A DNA stretch of 64,000 bases, from the NCBI RefSeq assembly GCF_025370775.1, contig NZ_JAMXEX010000006.1, positions 124,001 to 188,000 of the forward strand, read 5' to 3'. Shown in pieces: positions 28,031-37,366 of the stretch; positions within the stretch are counted from its first letter, which is position 1, and each line of letters opens with the position of its first letter. The DNA comes from Ancylothrix sp. D3o (GTDB lineage: Bacteria; Cyanobacteriota; Cyanobacteriia; Cyanobacteriales; Oscillatoriaceae). The notes beneath the pieces are model-generated. The model was not told where the DNA came from. It saw only the letters and a program-made list of their open reading frames with translations, and ran no database searches. Position numbers and translations under genes: made by a program.

Positions 28031-28522
28031 TTATTCTTCTAACAAACTTCTCAACATCCAAGCAGTCTTTTCATGCACTTGCAAACGCTGAGTTAACAAA
28101 TCTGCCGAAGGCTCATCACTCGCCTTATCCACCGTCGAAAACAGAGAACGCGCCGTGCGAGCAACCGTTTCGTGACCATCCACCAACAAGCGAATCATCT
28201 CTTTTGCTTTCGGCACTCCCGCTGTTTCTTCAATGGAACTCAAGCGGCTAAATTCACTATAAGTGCCCGGTGCCGGAAAGCCCAAAGCTCGAATTCGTTC
28301 CGCAATCAAATCCACTGCCAAAGCTAACTCATTATACTGAGTTTCAAACATCAAATGCAGCGTTTGAAACATCGGGCCGGTGACATTCCAGTGGAAATTA
28401 TGCGTTTTCAAATAAAGCGAATAAGTGTCTGCCAGCAGGCGAGATAACCCCTCGGCAATTTCACCGCGAGTTTTTTCTTCAATACCGATGTCAATTTTCA
28501 TGGGTTTTGGTTGTATTTGCAT
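28031..28522 (-). CDS. dps: Dps-family DNA-protecting ferritin
   Basis: A 163-residue Dps protein that assembles as a dodecamer, oxidises and stores iron, and limits peroxide damage. The ferroxidase signature is visible: [12 protein letters not shown] with His44, LH at about 56, and the Asp/Glu pair in [13 protein letters not shown] (about 71 and 75). The ATG at 28522 is chosen since AAGGAG lies 7-8 nt upstream; an internal ATG at 28501 is less likely. Sulfiredoxin lies 119 bp upstream on the same strand, so two oxidative-stress genes are neighbours. Whether the protein binds DNA is not certain, because the short N-terminal tail is only weakly basic. Confidence 0.93.
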   Translation of the reverse strand: MQIQPKPMKIDIGIEEKTRGEIAEGLSRLLADTYSLYLKTHNFHWNVTGPMFQTLHLMFETQYNELALAVDLIAERIRALGFPAPGTYSEFSRLSSIEETAGVPKAKEMIRLLVDGHETVARTARSLFSTVDKASDEPSADLLTQRLQVHEKTAWMLRSLLEE

Positions 28523-28641
28523 GATTGGTTCTCCTTATGACAATAAAATTGCACAGCACGTCTCATCTTCTATTCAATTGCTAGGCTGTCTTAAAGCAAT
28601 CGTTCTTAAGAAAGATTTCCAGTCTGGGGCCGGTGTTTCAT

Positions 28642-28902
28642 TTAGGCTAAGTGCATTTTTAATACCGAACGCGGTGCCTTACGGACTTTGCAGGGGATAG
28701 TTTCGAGCCCCAGGCGTTGTGAGGCTTCATAGCGGTGACATCCAGAAAAGCCGTAATATTCTCCCTCTACTTCTAAAACGTCTATCGGTTCTTGGACACC
28801 AATTTCTTTAATCGACTCCATCAGTGCAGCCACCTTTGCCTGGTCGTTTTTGCGTGGCAGAGGCCGGCGAATTTTATTCAAGGGGATATTTTCGATCTTC
28901 AT
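28642..28902 (-). CDS. srx: Sulfiredoxin
   Basis: An 86-residue protein that repairs over-oxidised (sulphinic) 2-Cys peroxiredoxins using ATP. The signature FSGCHRYEASQRLG contains the catalytic Cys in its ParB/Srx fold. The N-terminal IENIPLNKIRRPLPR is also typical. I chose the ATG at 28902 because sulfiredoxins usually begin here; an ATG at 28944 would add 14 charged residues. AAAGGGA precedes the chosen start. It lies upstream of dps on the same strand, consistent with a peroxide-stress locus. Confidence 0.9.
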   Translation of the reverse strand: MKIENIPLNKIRRPLPRKNDQAKVAALMESIKEIGVQEPIDVLEVEGEYYGFSGCHRYEASQRLGLETIPCKVRKAPRSVLKMHLA

Positions 28903-28991
28903 TTTTGCTTTCCCTTTTTCTGCTTCTCCTCTAATCATACTCATAACGACTTCGAGTTAGTAAGCAATGTTAAGGAATCCTGATATTTGTT

Positions 28992-29014
28992 AGCAGGCAA
29001 GATGCCTGCTCCAC
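28992..29014. repeat. Palindromic intergenic repeat, copy 2
   Basis: Identical to 6096-6118: arms AGCAGGCA/TGCCTGCT with loop AGA, then CCAC. It ends 3 bp before the DUF697 GTPase stop codon (minus strand), where it could terminate or protect that transcript's 3' end. Confidence 0.8.
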
Positions 29015-29016
29015 TT

Positions 29017-30684
29017 CTACCACTCATCGCGGCGTTTTTTGGGGCTTTGCCAATCATCCCCAGGCTCATCCTCTTCTTCCAAATACGCCTCTTGTTTGTA
29101 CACCGGCACCTTTTCGATCACTCCCTCAGTTTCCAATTCTCCCTCTTGTAGCTCTGCTCGTCCCCCCGGTAACTTATCCCGCAAAGGTTCCACCACCTGA
29201 GCAATTGCATCTTTAATAAAAGCTTTAACAAACTCATCCTTTTTATTTAATTGAAACTGACGTTGCACAACTTCTGTAATTCCCCCATCTCCCCAATCTT
29301 GATCGTGGCGGAAATATTCAATAAAACTTTTCCCCGCAATTCGTGTTAAATAAGCAGCCGTTACGCCTTGAATAGCTTTGCCAATTACAAACGTGCCTAA
29401 ATTTAACTGCAAAGCCGTAGCAACCAATTCAATCGCCCCTTTGACAATTCCTAAACTTGCCAAAGTTTTACCCAAAGAAAGCGCCAACTCTCGCCCGCGT
29501 TCTGTATTTAATTCACAGCCATAAATGCGACCAATTTCTACTACCATTTGAGCATTTACCGCCGCCGTTGCCAACAAATCCACCACCGGCAAAGGAGTTA
29601 CAGAAATTACCCCCGCACCAATCCATTGAAAACGCTCCACCACCTTTTCGGCTTGCCGACGACGTTGAGCATCTAAAAGCCGGCGCGCCTCATCACCCAA
29701 GCGTTGAGACTGCAACAAAATATTATCTGCAATTAAATCTTCACCTTCGGAGCGTAATACAGCAGCCATGCGCCGAATTAAAGGCATAATATCGGGATCA
29801 GGCTGGAAAACTTCACCAGTTTCTAAACGCACCGGTAAAGGATTTGCTGCTGTTTCCACCACATCCATTGAAGATACAAAACCCCGGACACGATAGCGCA
29901 AACGAGCTAAAATTGCCTCTCGATCTTCAGCGGGGTAAATGTCAGTTTTATTAAAAACAACAATGGAGCGTTTGCCAATTTCGGCCAAGGCTCGTAGGGG
30001 GTTATATTCAGATTTTTGCAAATCGTTATCGACAACAAATAATAATAAATCGGCTTCGGTGGCAAGCTGACGGGCAATTTCTTCGCGTTCTGTACCAGCG
30101 ACACCGGCTTCTAAAATTCCGGGGGTATCGGTAATCAGAATTTCTCGATCTAAACCTTTGAGTTTTAGTTGATAGGTTTCTCCGACTTCTGTTGTCCCCA
30201 TTGGGGCGGCAACGCGGCCCACCATACGCCCAATTAAAGCATTTACTAGGGAAGTTTTGCCGGCGCTGCCGGTGCCAAAAACAACTACTTGTAAGTCACC
30301 GCGAGCGAGGTAGGTTTCAATTTCGCGGGAACGGCTAATTAAGGCTTGACGAGCGACTTCATCTTGAATTTGGTCAACTTGCCGGCGTATAGCTTTGAGG
30401 GTTTCTTCGGCGGCTTCGGTTTTTTGGGCGGGAATTTTTGGCCGAATTTTGCGGGGCTGAGTTTTGCGCCCAGGCGAGTTGGGAAACAGCCCCAGATAAT
30501 AAACAAAGGCTGCTATTAAGACAGCCAACAATACAATCATCAGCAAAATCAGCAAATTGCCTAAAAACGGGGAAGCATAGGCAAGTTCGAGGTAAAGCCG
30601 GTAAAAGGAGTTGATTAACCAAAGCATCAGCCCCAGGATAAAGGTAACACCGGCAATGATGGTTAAAAGGCGCGTTAGAGGCAT
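29017..30684 (-). CDS. Membrane-anchored GTPase with DUF697 domain
   Basis: A protein of about 555 residues. Two N-terminal membrane helices (LLTIIAGVTFILGLMLWLI and NLLILLMIVLLAVLIAAFV) precede an Era/TrmE-like GTPase. It has G1 GTGSAGKTS, G3 DTPG and G4 NKTD, and a DUF697 domain with hydrophobic helices follows (VISVTPLPVVDLLATAAVN). The C-terminal tail is acidic, then basic. The cellular role of these cyanobacterial and plastid-type GTPases is unclear. I chose the ATG at 30684; an upstream ATG at 30777 would add 31 residues of non-helical sequence before the first membrane segment. The gene is divergent from the EF-hand protein gene. Confidence 0.85.
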   Translation of the reverse strand: MPLTRLLTIIAGVTFILGLMLWLINSFYRLYLELAYASPFLGNLLILLMIVLLAVLIAAFVYYLGLFPNSPGRKTQPRKIRPKIPAQKTEAAEETLKAIRRQVDQIQDEVARQALISRSREIETYLARGDLQVVVFGTGSAGKTSLVNALIGRMVGRVAAPMGTTEVGETYQLKLKGLDREILITDTPGILEAGVAGTEREEIARQLATEADLLLFVVDNDLQKSEYNPLRALAEIGKRSIVVFNKTDIYPAEDREAILARLRYRVRGFVSSMDVVETAANPLPVRLETGEVFQPDPDIMPLIRRMAAVLRSEGEDLIADNILLQSQRLGDEARRLLDAQRRRQAEKVVERFQWIGAGVISVTPLPVVDLLATAAVNAQMVVEIGRIYGCELNTERGRELALSLGKTLASLGIVKGAIELVATALQLNLGTFVIGKAIQGVTAAYLTRIAGKSFIEYFRHDQDWGDGGITEVVQRQFQLNKKDEFVKAFIKDAIAQVVEPLRDKLPGGRAELQEGELETEGVIEKVPVYKQEAYLEEEDEPGDDWQSPKKRRDEW

Positions 30685-30955
30685 GGGTATGTTGTTGTGG
30701 GTTTCCCATCGGTGGGGGAAGGTTAAAAAATTGGGTAGTAGTTTAATATTTTCTCTATTTGTTTGGGTTATTCGCAATGGGTGAGGTTTTGGCGGGGGTG
30801 TCGGCAGAGGATTTTGTGATTATGATTAAATTTGTGGTGTTCTTGACTTGAGTTAAATTTTTAACGCCAGAGGAACACACATTTACCAAGAGCGATTTTT
30901 GCTCATTTAAGTTTTTTTGTTGCAGTTGTCATCCCCAAAAAGGAGTAGAAAAGTA

Positions 30956-31492
30956 ATGGCTTTAGTGGATATGCTTTTAAATGCCGTGAATGACCCCAAT
31001 CAGCAAGGAAGTTCTAATGAACTTAATTCCTTTGCCAATGTTGCTCAAACAATGGGCAATAATTATGGTTTAGATCCGGCTACAACCCAAACAGTTTTGT
31101 CTTTGGTGGGTAGTCATGTGCGTTCGGCTTTGCAACAACAGCGGAACAATGGCGGTGTAGAACAAGCCCAAAGTTTAGTTAATAATTATAGCGGTTTCGG
31201 TGCGAATCCCCAAGCGGTTCAAGCTCTTTTTCCTCCCCAATGGCAAGCCCAAATTATCCAGCAAGTTTCTCAACGAACCGGGTTAGATAGTGGCATGATT
31301 CAAGCCATGTTGCCTTTGTTGATTCCGGTGATTTTAAATCTTTTAAAAATGGGAGCAAATCCTCAAAATCCTCAGCAGGGGCAAAACCCGGTTTTGAATA
31401 ATTTTTTAGACGCTGATGGTGATGGCGATGTGGATATTGCCGATGCTATGAGTTTGGCGGGCCGGTATTTCAATAAAGGACAACAATTCTAA
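30956..31492 (+). CDS. DUF937-like protein with a C-terminal EF-hand-type calcium loop
   Basis: A 178-residue soluble protein starting at an ATG preceded by AGGAG. The body is helical (residues 1-140, with LVGSHVRSALQQQRNNGG and MIQAMLPLLIPVILNLLKMG), like the DUF937/YidB group. Near the C-terminus is DADGDGDVDIADA, which matches a calcium-binding EF-hand or dockerin-type loop (DxDxDG). It may be a calcium-responsive or structural protein; function unknown. It is divergent from the GTPase gene and followed by a long inverted repeat. Confidence 0.75.
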   Translation: MALVDMLLNAVNDPNQQGSSNELNSFANVAQTMGNNYGLDPATTQTVLSLVGSHVRSALQQQRNNGGVEQAQSLVNNYSGFGANPQAVQALFPPQWQAQIIQQVSQRTGLDSGMIQAMLPLLIPVILNLLKMGANPQNPQQGQNPVLNNFLDADGDGDVDIADAMSLAGRYFNKGQQF

Positions 31493-31499
31493 ATTTTTT

Positions 31500-31555
31500 C
31501 CCAGACAAAAAAAGGTCTTTGATGAACCGGCACCTACTGATGCTTTTTGTCTGGG
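31500..31555 (+). terminator. Long stem-loop after the EF-hand protein gene
   Basis: Twelve-base arms CCCAGACAAAAA and TTTTTGTCTGGG enclose about 32 nt. It starts 8 bp after the stop codon. No T run follows directly, so a stability or processing element is as likely as a terminator. Confidence 0.6.
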
Positions 31556-31615
31556 TTCCTCTACAATTTCAGCAGATAAGTAAGTCAACTTAATTAAACT
31601 CTGGGTGTAATGTAG

Positions 31616-31640
31616 GTTGGGTAGAGGAACGAAACCCAAC
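31616..31640. repeat. GTTGGGT hairpin repeat
   Basis: Arms GTTGGGT and ACCCAAC enclose AGAGGAACGAA. It resembles a widely scattered cyanobacterial intergenic element beginning TGTAGGTTGGGT, from memory; a second partial start lies at 31751. Confidence 0.55.
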
Positions 31641-31760
31641 ACTCTCAAGGCTTTGATGGGTAAGGCTTACGCTAAAACTATCCTACAAATAATTAAGTGC
31701 TTCTACTTATGATTTTTTCAATCCCATTGATAGGCTTTCAAAAATTAATGTAGGTTGAGT

Positions 31761-31784
31761 TTAACCGCAAATTAACGCGGTTAA
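31761..31784. repeat. TTAACCGC palindrome
   Basis: Arms TTAACCGC and GCGGTTAA enclose AAATTAAC. It looks like a shortened relative of the CCGCAGAT decamer element. Confidence 0.55.
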
Positions 31785-31829
31785 AATAAAACTTTCCTAG
31801 TTTTTCGCCTAAGTTTAATTCCTCTTAAA

Positions 31830-34127
31830 CTACCGCGCCACTTTCCCCATATAATCGCCCCATAACTGAGCCGCTTGAGCACTACTTCCAGAAGTAGCCG
31901 AGTTATCATCATTGCCTAACCAAACACCAGTTACGACTTGTTGAGAAGGGATATAACCAATAAACCAAAGATCAACATTATCATTTGTGGTGCCGGTTTT
32001 CCCCGCTTCTTCACCCAAACCAATTGATGCCGGCCTGCCTGTGCCAGAACCTACAACCCCTTGCATTAAAGTTGTCATGCTATCTGCCACTTCTGGGGAT
32101 AAAATATTTACATTTCCACCGCCAGAAGATTCGCATTTAGTATCAGGAACATAGGAATAAATACACCGGCAAGTTTGGCGATCATTCGGATTTTCGCACT
32201 CATTACTATCATAAATTCGGGTAATTGTATGAGGAGTATTTTTAACACCTCGATTTGCAAATACACCGAAAGCGCCGGTCATTTCCAGCACATTCACTTC
32301 ACTTTGACCAAGTACCAAAGCCGGCACCGGATTTAACTTCGACTGCACACCTAAACGCTGCGCCATTCGCACCACCGAATCTAAACCCACATCCTGCGCC
32401 ACCCGCAGCGCTATCACATTTAAAGAAGAAGCCATCCCTGAATACATATCTGCGCTGCCACTTCCGCAACCTTCAAAATATTGGCTTTGCCAACTAAGGG
32501 GAGAACAAGAGTAAACTCGACCCGGAGAAATGCCACTTTCAATAGCGGCTGTATAGGCAAAAACCTTGAAAGTTGAACCGGGTTGTCGTTGAGCTTGTGT
32601 GGCGCGATTAAACTGACTTTCTTTGTAATCAACACCGCCTACCATTGCTAAAACTTGGCCGGTGGTGGAATCAAGCGTCACAATTGCGCCTTGCGAAAAG
32701 CCAAAACTACCACCGCTACCGGCCACAGAATTTCGCAGAGAAGATTCAGCCGCCGACTGGAATTTGCGATCCAGGCCGGTTTCAACAATAAAATTACCTT
32801 CTCTTGCCAAACCTTCACCCAAAAGCCGGTCAAGTTCATTAAACACATGATTATAAAAATACGGCGCAATAGTTTGTTCAAGAACTTTGCGAGCATTTTC
32901 ATTAATCTCAATTCTCGAACGGCGAGCCCGATCTGCATCCGCTTGGCTAATCATTCCCAGAGCACGCATTCGGTAAATTACACCATCGCGTTGTCGAATT
33001 GCCAACTCATAATTTTGCACCGGGTTAAAACTATTTGGGGCCGGTAAAATTCCCACCAGAGTCGCTGCTTCCGAAACATTCAAATTCCTAGCAGACTTGC
33101 CAAAATAAAATTGGGCTGCATCTTCAAAACCATACAAATCTAAACCCAAAAATACGCGGTTTAAATAAGTCTGTAACAGGTAATCTTTGCTGTAAGCTGT
33201 TTCTAATTTCAAAGCCACCGCCGCCTCGCGCAATTTGCGACCGGCAGAGTCATCAGTACCCACATAATCACGGAATAAACTTCTGGCAAGTTGTTGAGTA
33301 ATCGTGCTCGCACCTTCACGAATTCCCCCGCCGCGCACATTAGCCACCACAGCGCGTAAAATTCCCAGCGGATCAACGCCAAAATGCCAGTAATACCGGC
33401 TATCTTCCGAAGCAATCACAGCATCGCGTAAGGCTTTAGGAAATTCCGAAAGGCGTTTAATTTCTTGGTGAGAATTATTATAGGGAGGACGCAGCGGTGT
33501 TTGACCATCACGAGCATAAACCACCACCGGCCCTTGAGTAGAAACTGGTAAAGGTCGGACTCGAAATTTTTGCCATTCCAGTAAAACCAAACCCACCACC
33601 AAAGCCGTCAAACCACCGGCACCATAAAGCGAATATCGAAACGCTTTGATATACCAAGGCGGCGGATCAATATAACGAATTTGGACAGCAGCAGCTAATT
33701 CTGGCGGGCCCAACGTCAACAAATCACCATGACGCAAGGGTAATTGATTGATGCGGCGTTTGCCTAAATAAATGCCATTGGTAGAATTTTCATCGCGGAT
33801 AATAAAAGGAGCATTGGCTTTGCTACTATCGCGGGAAATTGAAACATGAGTCTGACTGACTACCGGATTGCGAATAACAATATCACTGCTTTTAGAACTG
33901 CGACCAATTAAATAACGTTCTCCCAAAAGCGGGTATTTTTGAACTGTTGGAGCCCCCGCATCCTGCACCCAAATTTCGGCAACTCTGGCATTTGGTTTAA
34001 GGGCCAGTTGGTTAAAATTCACCTTAGCAATAGTCTGTACCGCTTGAGTAAAAGCCCCTAAAATCGTGCGCGGCGGTTGATTTTGTGGTGGCGGACTGGG
34101 TGGTTGCGGATTTTGCGGTGAATTCAT
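31830..34127 (-). CDS. Class A penicillin-binding protein with N-terminal FHA domain
   Basis: A 765-residue bifunctional peptidoglycan synthase. After a Pro/Gln-rich start, an FHA domain (about 70-155; LIGRSSKSSDIVI, VSQTHVSISR, NSTNGIYLG) would bind phosphothreonine. One membrane helix (about 165-185) leads to the GT51 domain: EDSRYYWHFGVDP with the catalytic Glu, and REGASTITQQLARSLF. The transpeptidase has SxxK in PGSTFKVF, SxN in SSLNV and KTGTT. The FHA domain suggests control by Ser/Thr phosphorylation, of interest because three such kinases lie at 51.8-57.0 kb. The cysteine-rich insert near NDRQTCRCIYS may form periplasmic disulphides. ATG start. Confidence 0.92.
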   Translation of the reverse strand: MNSPQNPQPPSPPPQNQPPRTILGAFTQAVQTIAKVNFNQLALKPNARVAEIWVQDAGAPTVQKYPLLGERYLIGRSSKSSDIVIRNPVVSQTHVSISRDSSKANAPFIIRDENSTNGIYLGKRRINQLPLRHGDLLTLGPPELAAAVQIRYIDPPPWYIKAFRYSLYGAGGLTALVVGLVLLEWQKFRVRPLPVSTQGPVVVYARDGQTPLRPPYNNSHQEIKRLSEFPKALRDAVIASEDSRYYWHFGVDPLGILRAVVANVRGGGIREGASTITQQLARSLFRDYVGTDDSAGRKLREAAVALKLETAYSKDYLLQTYLNRVFLGLDLYGFEDAAQFYFGKSARNLNVSEAATLVGILPAPNSFNPVQNYELAIRQRDGVIYRMRALGMISQADADRARRSRIEINENARKVLEQTIAPYFYNHVFNELDRLLGEGLAREGNFIVETGLDRKFQSAAESSLRNSVAGSGGSFGFSQGAIVTLDSTTGQVLAMVGGVDYKESQFNRATQAQRQPGSTFKVFAYTAAIESGISPGRVYSCSPLSWQSQYFEGCGSGSADMYSGMASSLNVIALRVAQDVGLDSVVRMAQRLGVQSKLNPVPALVLGQSEVNVLEMTGAFGVFANRGVKNTPHTITRIYDSNECENPNDRQTCRCIYSYVPDTKCESSGGGNVNILSPEVADSMTTLMQGVVGSGTGRPASIGLGEEAGKTGTTNDNVDLWFIGYIPSQQVVTGVWLGNDDNSATSGSSAQAAQLWGDYMGKVAR

Positions 34128-34406
34128 ACTCTGTACAAATCGTGCTTAGTAATATTATGTGTCGAGGTTAAACGGAAATGCCCCTGCCGGCCTGCAAAAA
34201 CTACACTTCCCTGATTAGTTTTTCCAAAATATAACAAATTGGTCGTATTTTTTGCCCTAGGTGCCGGTGGTGAGTTTGCCAAAAATGTCTCCAGCGGTCG
34301 CCATTTTTTTGGGATCTGCCGGCCAACCCCACAAGACATTGCTCCAGATAGCGAGTATTTATTGATCATAAACATTTGGCGCTGTGCCGGTTGGGTAAAC
34401 AATTCC
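34128..34406. other. Intergenic region between lspA and the FHA-PBP gene
   Basis: 279 bp. ORFs here on both strands overlap lspA out of frame and have no recognisable protein features. No strong terminator or repeat was seen. Confidence 0.5.
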
Positions 34407-34895
34407 TTAAAGACTTCCTCCGTTATCTTTGCGAGCAGCCGGCGGTTGTTGCAGCGCCACCAAAAGCAGACAAACAATGCCAATATTAATAAAAACATCC
34501 GCCAAATTAAAAACGGGAAAGCGAATCAAGCGAAAATCTAAAAAATCCACCACTTCGCCGGTCAAAAACCGATCAATGCCATTGCCCAGCGCCCCGCCTA
34601 AAATAAAACCAAAACCGATTTGTTCCCAGCGATCCAGCCTTGGCCCCAACCCAGCATAAGCCATAATTGCCAAACTCACCCCCAAAGACAACCAACGCAA
34701 CCAACCCCCATTTTGACTAAATAAACTAAACGCCGCCCCCGGATTTGTTACATAAGTAAAATGAAAAACGCCCTTAATAAGCGGCCAACTTTCCCCCAGT
34801 TTAAAATTTTGCACGACCAATAATTTTGTTAGATGGTCAATTGCCAAACTAAAAAATGCAACAATCCAAAACAGCCGGTTTTTAAACTTAATCAT
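34407..34895 (-). CDS. lspA: Lipoprotein signal peptidase II
   Basis: A 162-residue inner-membrane aspartic protease that cleaves prolipoprotein signal peptides after lipidation. Four membrane helices are visible. The conserved segments are FFSLAIDHLTK, VTNPGAAFS, ALGNGIDRF with the first catalytic Asp, and FNLADVFINIG with the second. The frame stays open to 35108, but I chose the ATG at 34895, which gives the usual family length and N-terminus. The longer version would overlap bioY's reading region with Cys/Phe-rich sequence unlike LspA. It lies about 100 bp downstream of bioY on the same strand. Confidence 0.94.
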   Translation of the reverse strand: MIKFKNRLFWIVAFFSLAIDHLTKLLVVQNFKLGESWPLIKGVFHFTYVTNPGAAFSLFSQNGGWLRWLSLGVSLAIMAYAGLGPRLDRWEQIGFGFILGGALGNGIDRFLTGEVVDFLDFRLIRFPVFNLADVFINIGIVCLLLVALQQPPAARKDNGGSL

Positions 34896-34996
34896 TTCTC
34901 TGTTACTCGTAAAAGCGCCTATCGATTCCTGTAAATTTTGTTCGGGTTTGGCAACCTTGGTAATTTGACCTTTCCTTGCTTCATCAAATTGCCGGT

Positions 34997-35581
34997 TTAA
35001 TAAAACATCATTTGACGCAAAATAAAAGCCAAAACCGAAACCGCACAAACCACAGCCAACTGTCCGGGTAAAGGATGCAAAGAATATTTCATAGCAGCCG
35101 GTACCCACAAATTAGCATCCAAACCACAACTCAACCCCAAAACCCCCAACCCAACCAAATGAACCACTAACAAACCACCAATACAACTCAACGCCAAAAA
35201 CTCTAAACGCACCGGCGCCTGAAAAGCCAGCCAACCACAAACCCAAGCCCCAGGAATAAACCCTAATAAATATCCAAACGAAGGTTCCCTTAGATACTCA
35301 AAACCCCCTCCCTTGGTAAAAACCGGCATCCCAGTCAAACCCAAAACCAGATAAGCTATTTGAGACAAAGCACCGGCATTTTTTCCACCCAAACACCCCA
35401 CCAACAGCACCGCCCCAATTTGATAAGAAACCCCCAAAGACTGAAACAAGACCACATCTTGTCCCCACTTCAAAGACAACCCAGCAATTGAAGCCTCCAC
35501 AAATGTGCCACCGATAGTCAACAGCAAGCCAATTAGAGCGTACACTAACTCAAGGGATTTGGGCATCAGCAATTTTTGCAT
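34997..35581 (-). CDS. bioY: Biotin transporter substrate-binding subunit BioY
   Basis: A 194-residue integral membrane protein with about six helices, the S component of an ECF-type biotin importer. Family features are the N-terminal helix, VLLVGCLGGKNAGALSQIAYLVLGLTGMPVF, and EPSFGYLLGFIPGAWVCGWLA. It can work alone at low affinity or with EcfA/EcfT subunits, which are not seen nearby. It is upstream of lspA on the same strand with a 100-bp gap, so co-transcription is possible. The ATG lacks a strong Shine-Dalgarno. A hairpin (GCCTA/TAGGC around 35708-35725) lies in its upstream region and might be regulatory. Confidence 0.9.
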   Translation of the reverse strand: MQKLLMPKSLELVYALIGLLLTIGGTFVEASIAGLSLKWGQDVVLFQSLGVSYQIGAVLLVGCLGGKNAGALSQIAYLVLGLTGMPVFTKGGGFEYLREPSFGYLLGFIPGAWVCGWLAFQAPVRLEFLALSCIGGLLVVHLVGLGVLGLSCGLDANLWVPAAMKYSLHPLPGQLAVVCAVSVLAFILRQMMFY

Positions 35582-36523
35582 TTCTTTAAAATTTAACTTT
35601 ATGCTGACTACTTTTGTAAGTAGCAGTTTCAGCTTCTTAGCCAGTGTTAGCCAGAGCCGGTAAAACCAAAACTAGAAAGAGCAACATGGCATTAATTTGT
35701 TTGATAGCCTAAGTGCATAGGCATTTTATCACTCTAACTCGACATCAACAGTATTCCCCCACCGGCAGATATTCGCTCCCACTACCTATTCTTAAACTGC
35801 CCTTAACATTTTTTAAACCTGCCGATTGTATAATTAGCCATTGGCATCTCCCTTTTTTGGCAGTCAAAATTCACAATTTAATAATTTTGTCAAGGGGTTG
35901 GCCAAAAAAACAAAAATTATCCTGCCAAGGCGGAAACCCAGCTAATGCAGCTAAAAATCAAAGCAATGCTCCGCAGTCGCCCAGGCGGTTTTAAAGAAAC
36001 TTAACCAATAAAGCCGGCCTAAAAAATTAAACACAGAGACACTAATGGTGATAATAAATACAGTAAAAATTTACCAACCATGAAATTCTCACCAGGTCAC
36101 TCGCCTGTTTCAAAAACAACACAGCCGCATTTCAGCCTCAAAAACTGAAGGGCAAACAAGTCAACGCAAGACTCACCGCCACCCCAAAGTCGCTGGCTGA
36201 GCCTTAAAGAAGACACCCAAAAAACGCAGATTTTAGATGACTGTAGAATTCCATGATCTTTGACGGTGAGATTCATTGAGGTAATGGTCTAAAATCTTCC
36301 CATCAAACTACCGTCCCAGACTGTCGGATTCGTTCGTAGCAAAACCTAGCAGAAAAGACATAGCAACCAAGTTACTAAATTTCCCTAACCGTCACAGTTC
36401 GGAGGGGCCGGTTCACCTAGATTTAGGCGCTTAGCAGATATCTGTAGGTATCCTCGCCCGTACTAGCACTGCGATATTGAGGGAAATAGCACTGCGAATC
36501 CTAACCCACTATTTAGATATTTT
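35582..36523. other. Largest gene-free region of the window (942 bp)
   Basis: Divergent region between bioY and pstB. It contains a GCCTA/TAGGC hairpin near 35708-35725, a 10-bp palindrome CAGATATCTG (36435-36444) and an 11-bp direct repeat close to pstB. No convincing ORF or known RNA motif (tRNA T-loop, tmRNA end, RNase P core) was found. An unannotated small RNA is possible but not shown. Confidence 0.5.
36464..36497 (+). promoter_or_regulatory. Direct repeat TAGCACTGCGA upstream of pstB
   Basis: Two exact 11-bp copies (36464-36474 and 36487-36497), 23 bp apart start to start, end 27 bp before the pstB ATG. The spacing is about two helical turns, which suits a dimeric regulator. It does not match the known cyanobacterial Pho box, so the regulator is unknown. 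Confidence 0.45.
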
Positions 36524-37330
36524 ATGGCTTCTAATTCCCTGCTCGAAAGACCCACGTCCAACGTTTTACGCACAGAAGATGTATCCGTCTATTACGGAAA
36601 TTTTCTCGCCCTCAAGAATGTCTCATTAGATATTCCCAAAAACAAAATTACTGCCTTTATTGGCCCGTCAGGATGCGGTAAAAGTACCCTTTTGCGCTGT
36701 TACAACCGGCTGAACGACCTCATTAAAGGATTTAAAGCCAACGGCGGAATTTCCTACAACGGACAAAACATTTACGCCTCAGATATCGATCCCGTAGAAC
36801 TCCGCCGGCGCATCGGGATGGTCTTTCAAAAACCCAACCCCTTCCCCAAATCAATCTACGATAACGTCGCCTTTGGAGCCCGTATCAACGGCTACCGAGG
36901 TGATATGGATGAACTCGTAGAACGTTCTCTCAAACAAGCCGCTTTGTGGGAAGAAGTCAAAGACAAACTCCGCCAAAGCGGTTTAGCCTTATCGGGGGGT
37001 CAACAACAACGTCTTTGTATTGCCAGAGCTTTAGCAGTTCAACCCGATGTAATTTTAATGGATGAACCCTGCTCTGCACTCGATCCGATTTCCACCCTCA
37101 GAATTGAAGAAGTGCTGCACGAACTCAAACAACAGTACACAATTGTTATCGTGACGCACAATATGCAGCAAGCCTCTCGCGTCTCCGACATGACAGCATT
37201 TTTTAACGTCGAACCAACCCAAAAAGGCGGTAGAGTTGGCTATTTGGTTGAATACGACGAAACGCAAATAATTTTCCACAACCCCGCCAAAGAAGCCACC
37301 CAAGAATATGTCAGTGGCCGGTTTGGTTAA
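36524..37330 (+). CDS. pstB: Phosphate ABC transporter ATP-binding protein
   Basis: A 268-residue ATPase of the high-affinity phosphate importer PstSCAB. Walker A is GPSGCGKST, the signature is LSGGQQQR, and Walker B is [13 protein letters not shown]. The family-typical [16 protein letters not shown] and a switch His in VTHNMQQA are present. It has usual full length. No pstS, pstC or pstA is in the window, so this is an isolated or secondary copy. It has 942 bp of gene-free DNA upstream and a terminator 37 bp after its stop. Some cyanobacteria carry more than one pstB. Confidence 0.94.
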   Translation: MASNSLLERPTSNVLRTEDVSVYYGNFLALKNVSLDIPKNKITAFIGPSGCGKSTLLRCYNRLNDLIKGFKANGGISYNGQNIYASDIDPVELRRRIGMVFQKPNPFPKSIYDNVAFGARINGYRGDMDELVERSLKQAALWEEVKDKLRQSGLALSGGQQQRLCIARALAVQPDVILMDEPCSALDPISTLRIEEVLHELKQQYTIVIVTHNMQQASRVSDMTAFFNVEPTQKGGRVGYLVEYDETQIIFHNPAKEATQEYVSGRFG

Positions 37331-37366
37331 ATTTGTCCATTAATGAATCACCATGAGCCTGCGATA

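Larger units (their letters stand above)
31493..31829. other. Gene-free stretch with several palindromes, 337 bp
   Basis: Between convergent genes. It holds three inverted repeats, listed separately, plus a partial second copy of GTAGGTTG at 31751. No ORF is convincing. Confidence 0.6.

Noticed and set aside
34124-34541. Two overlapping ORFs between the FHA-PBP gene and lspA
   Set aside because: Each overlaps lspA or its opposite strand, with biased composition and no family features.
34896-35108. Long N-terminal extension of lspA
   Set aside because: Family length and the MIKFKNRLFW start favour 34895; the extra 71 residues overlap bioY and lack LspA features.
35713-35994. 93-residue ORF upstream of pstB
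   Set aside because: No Shine-Dalgarno, mixed His/Pro composition and no recognisable features; treated as non-coding.
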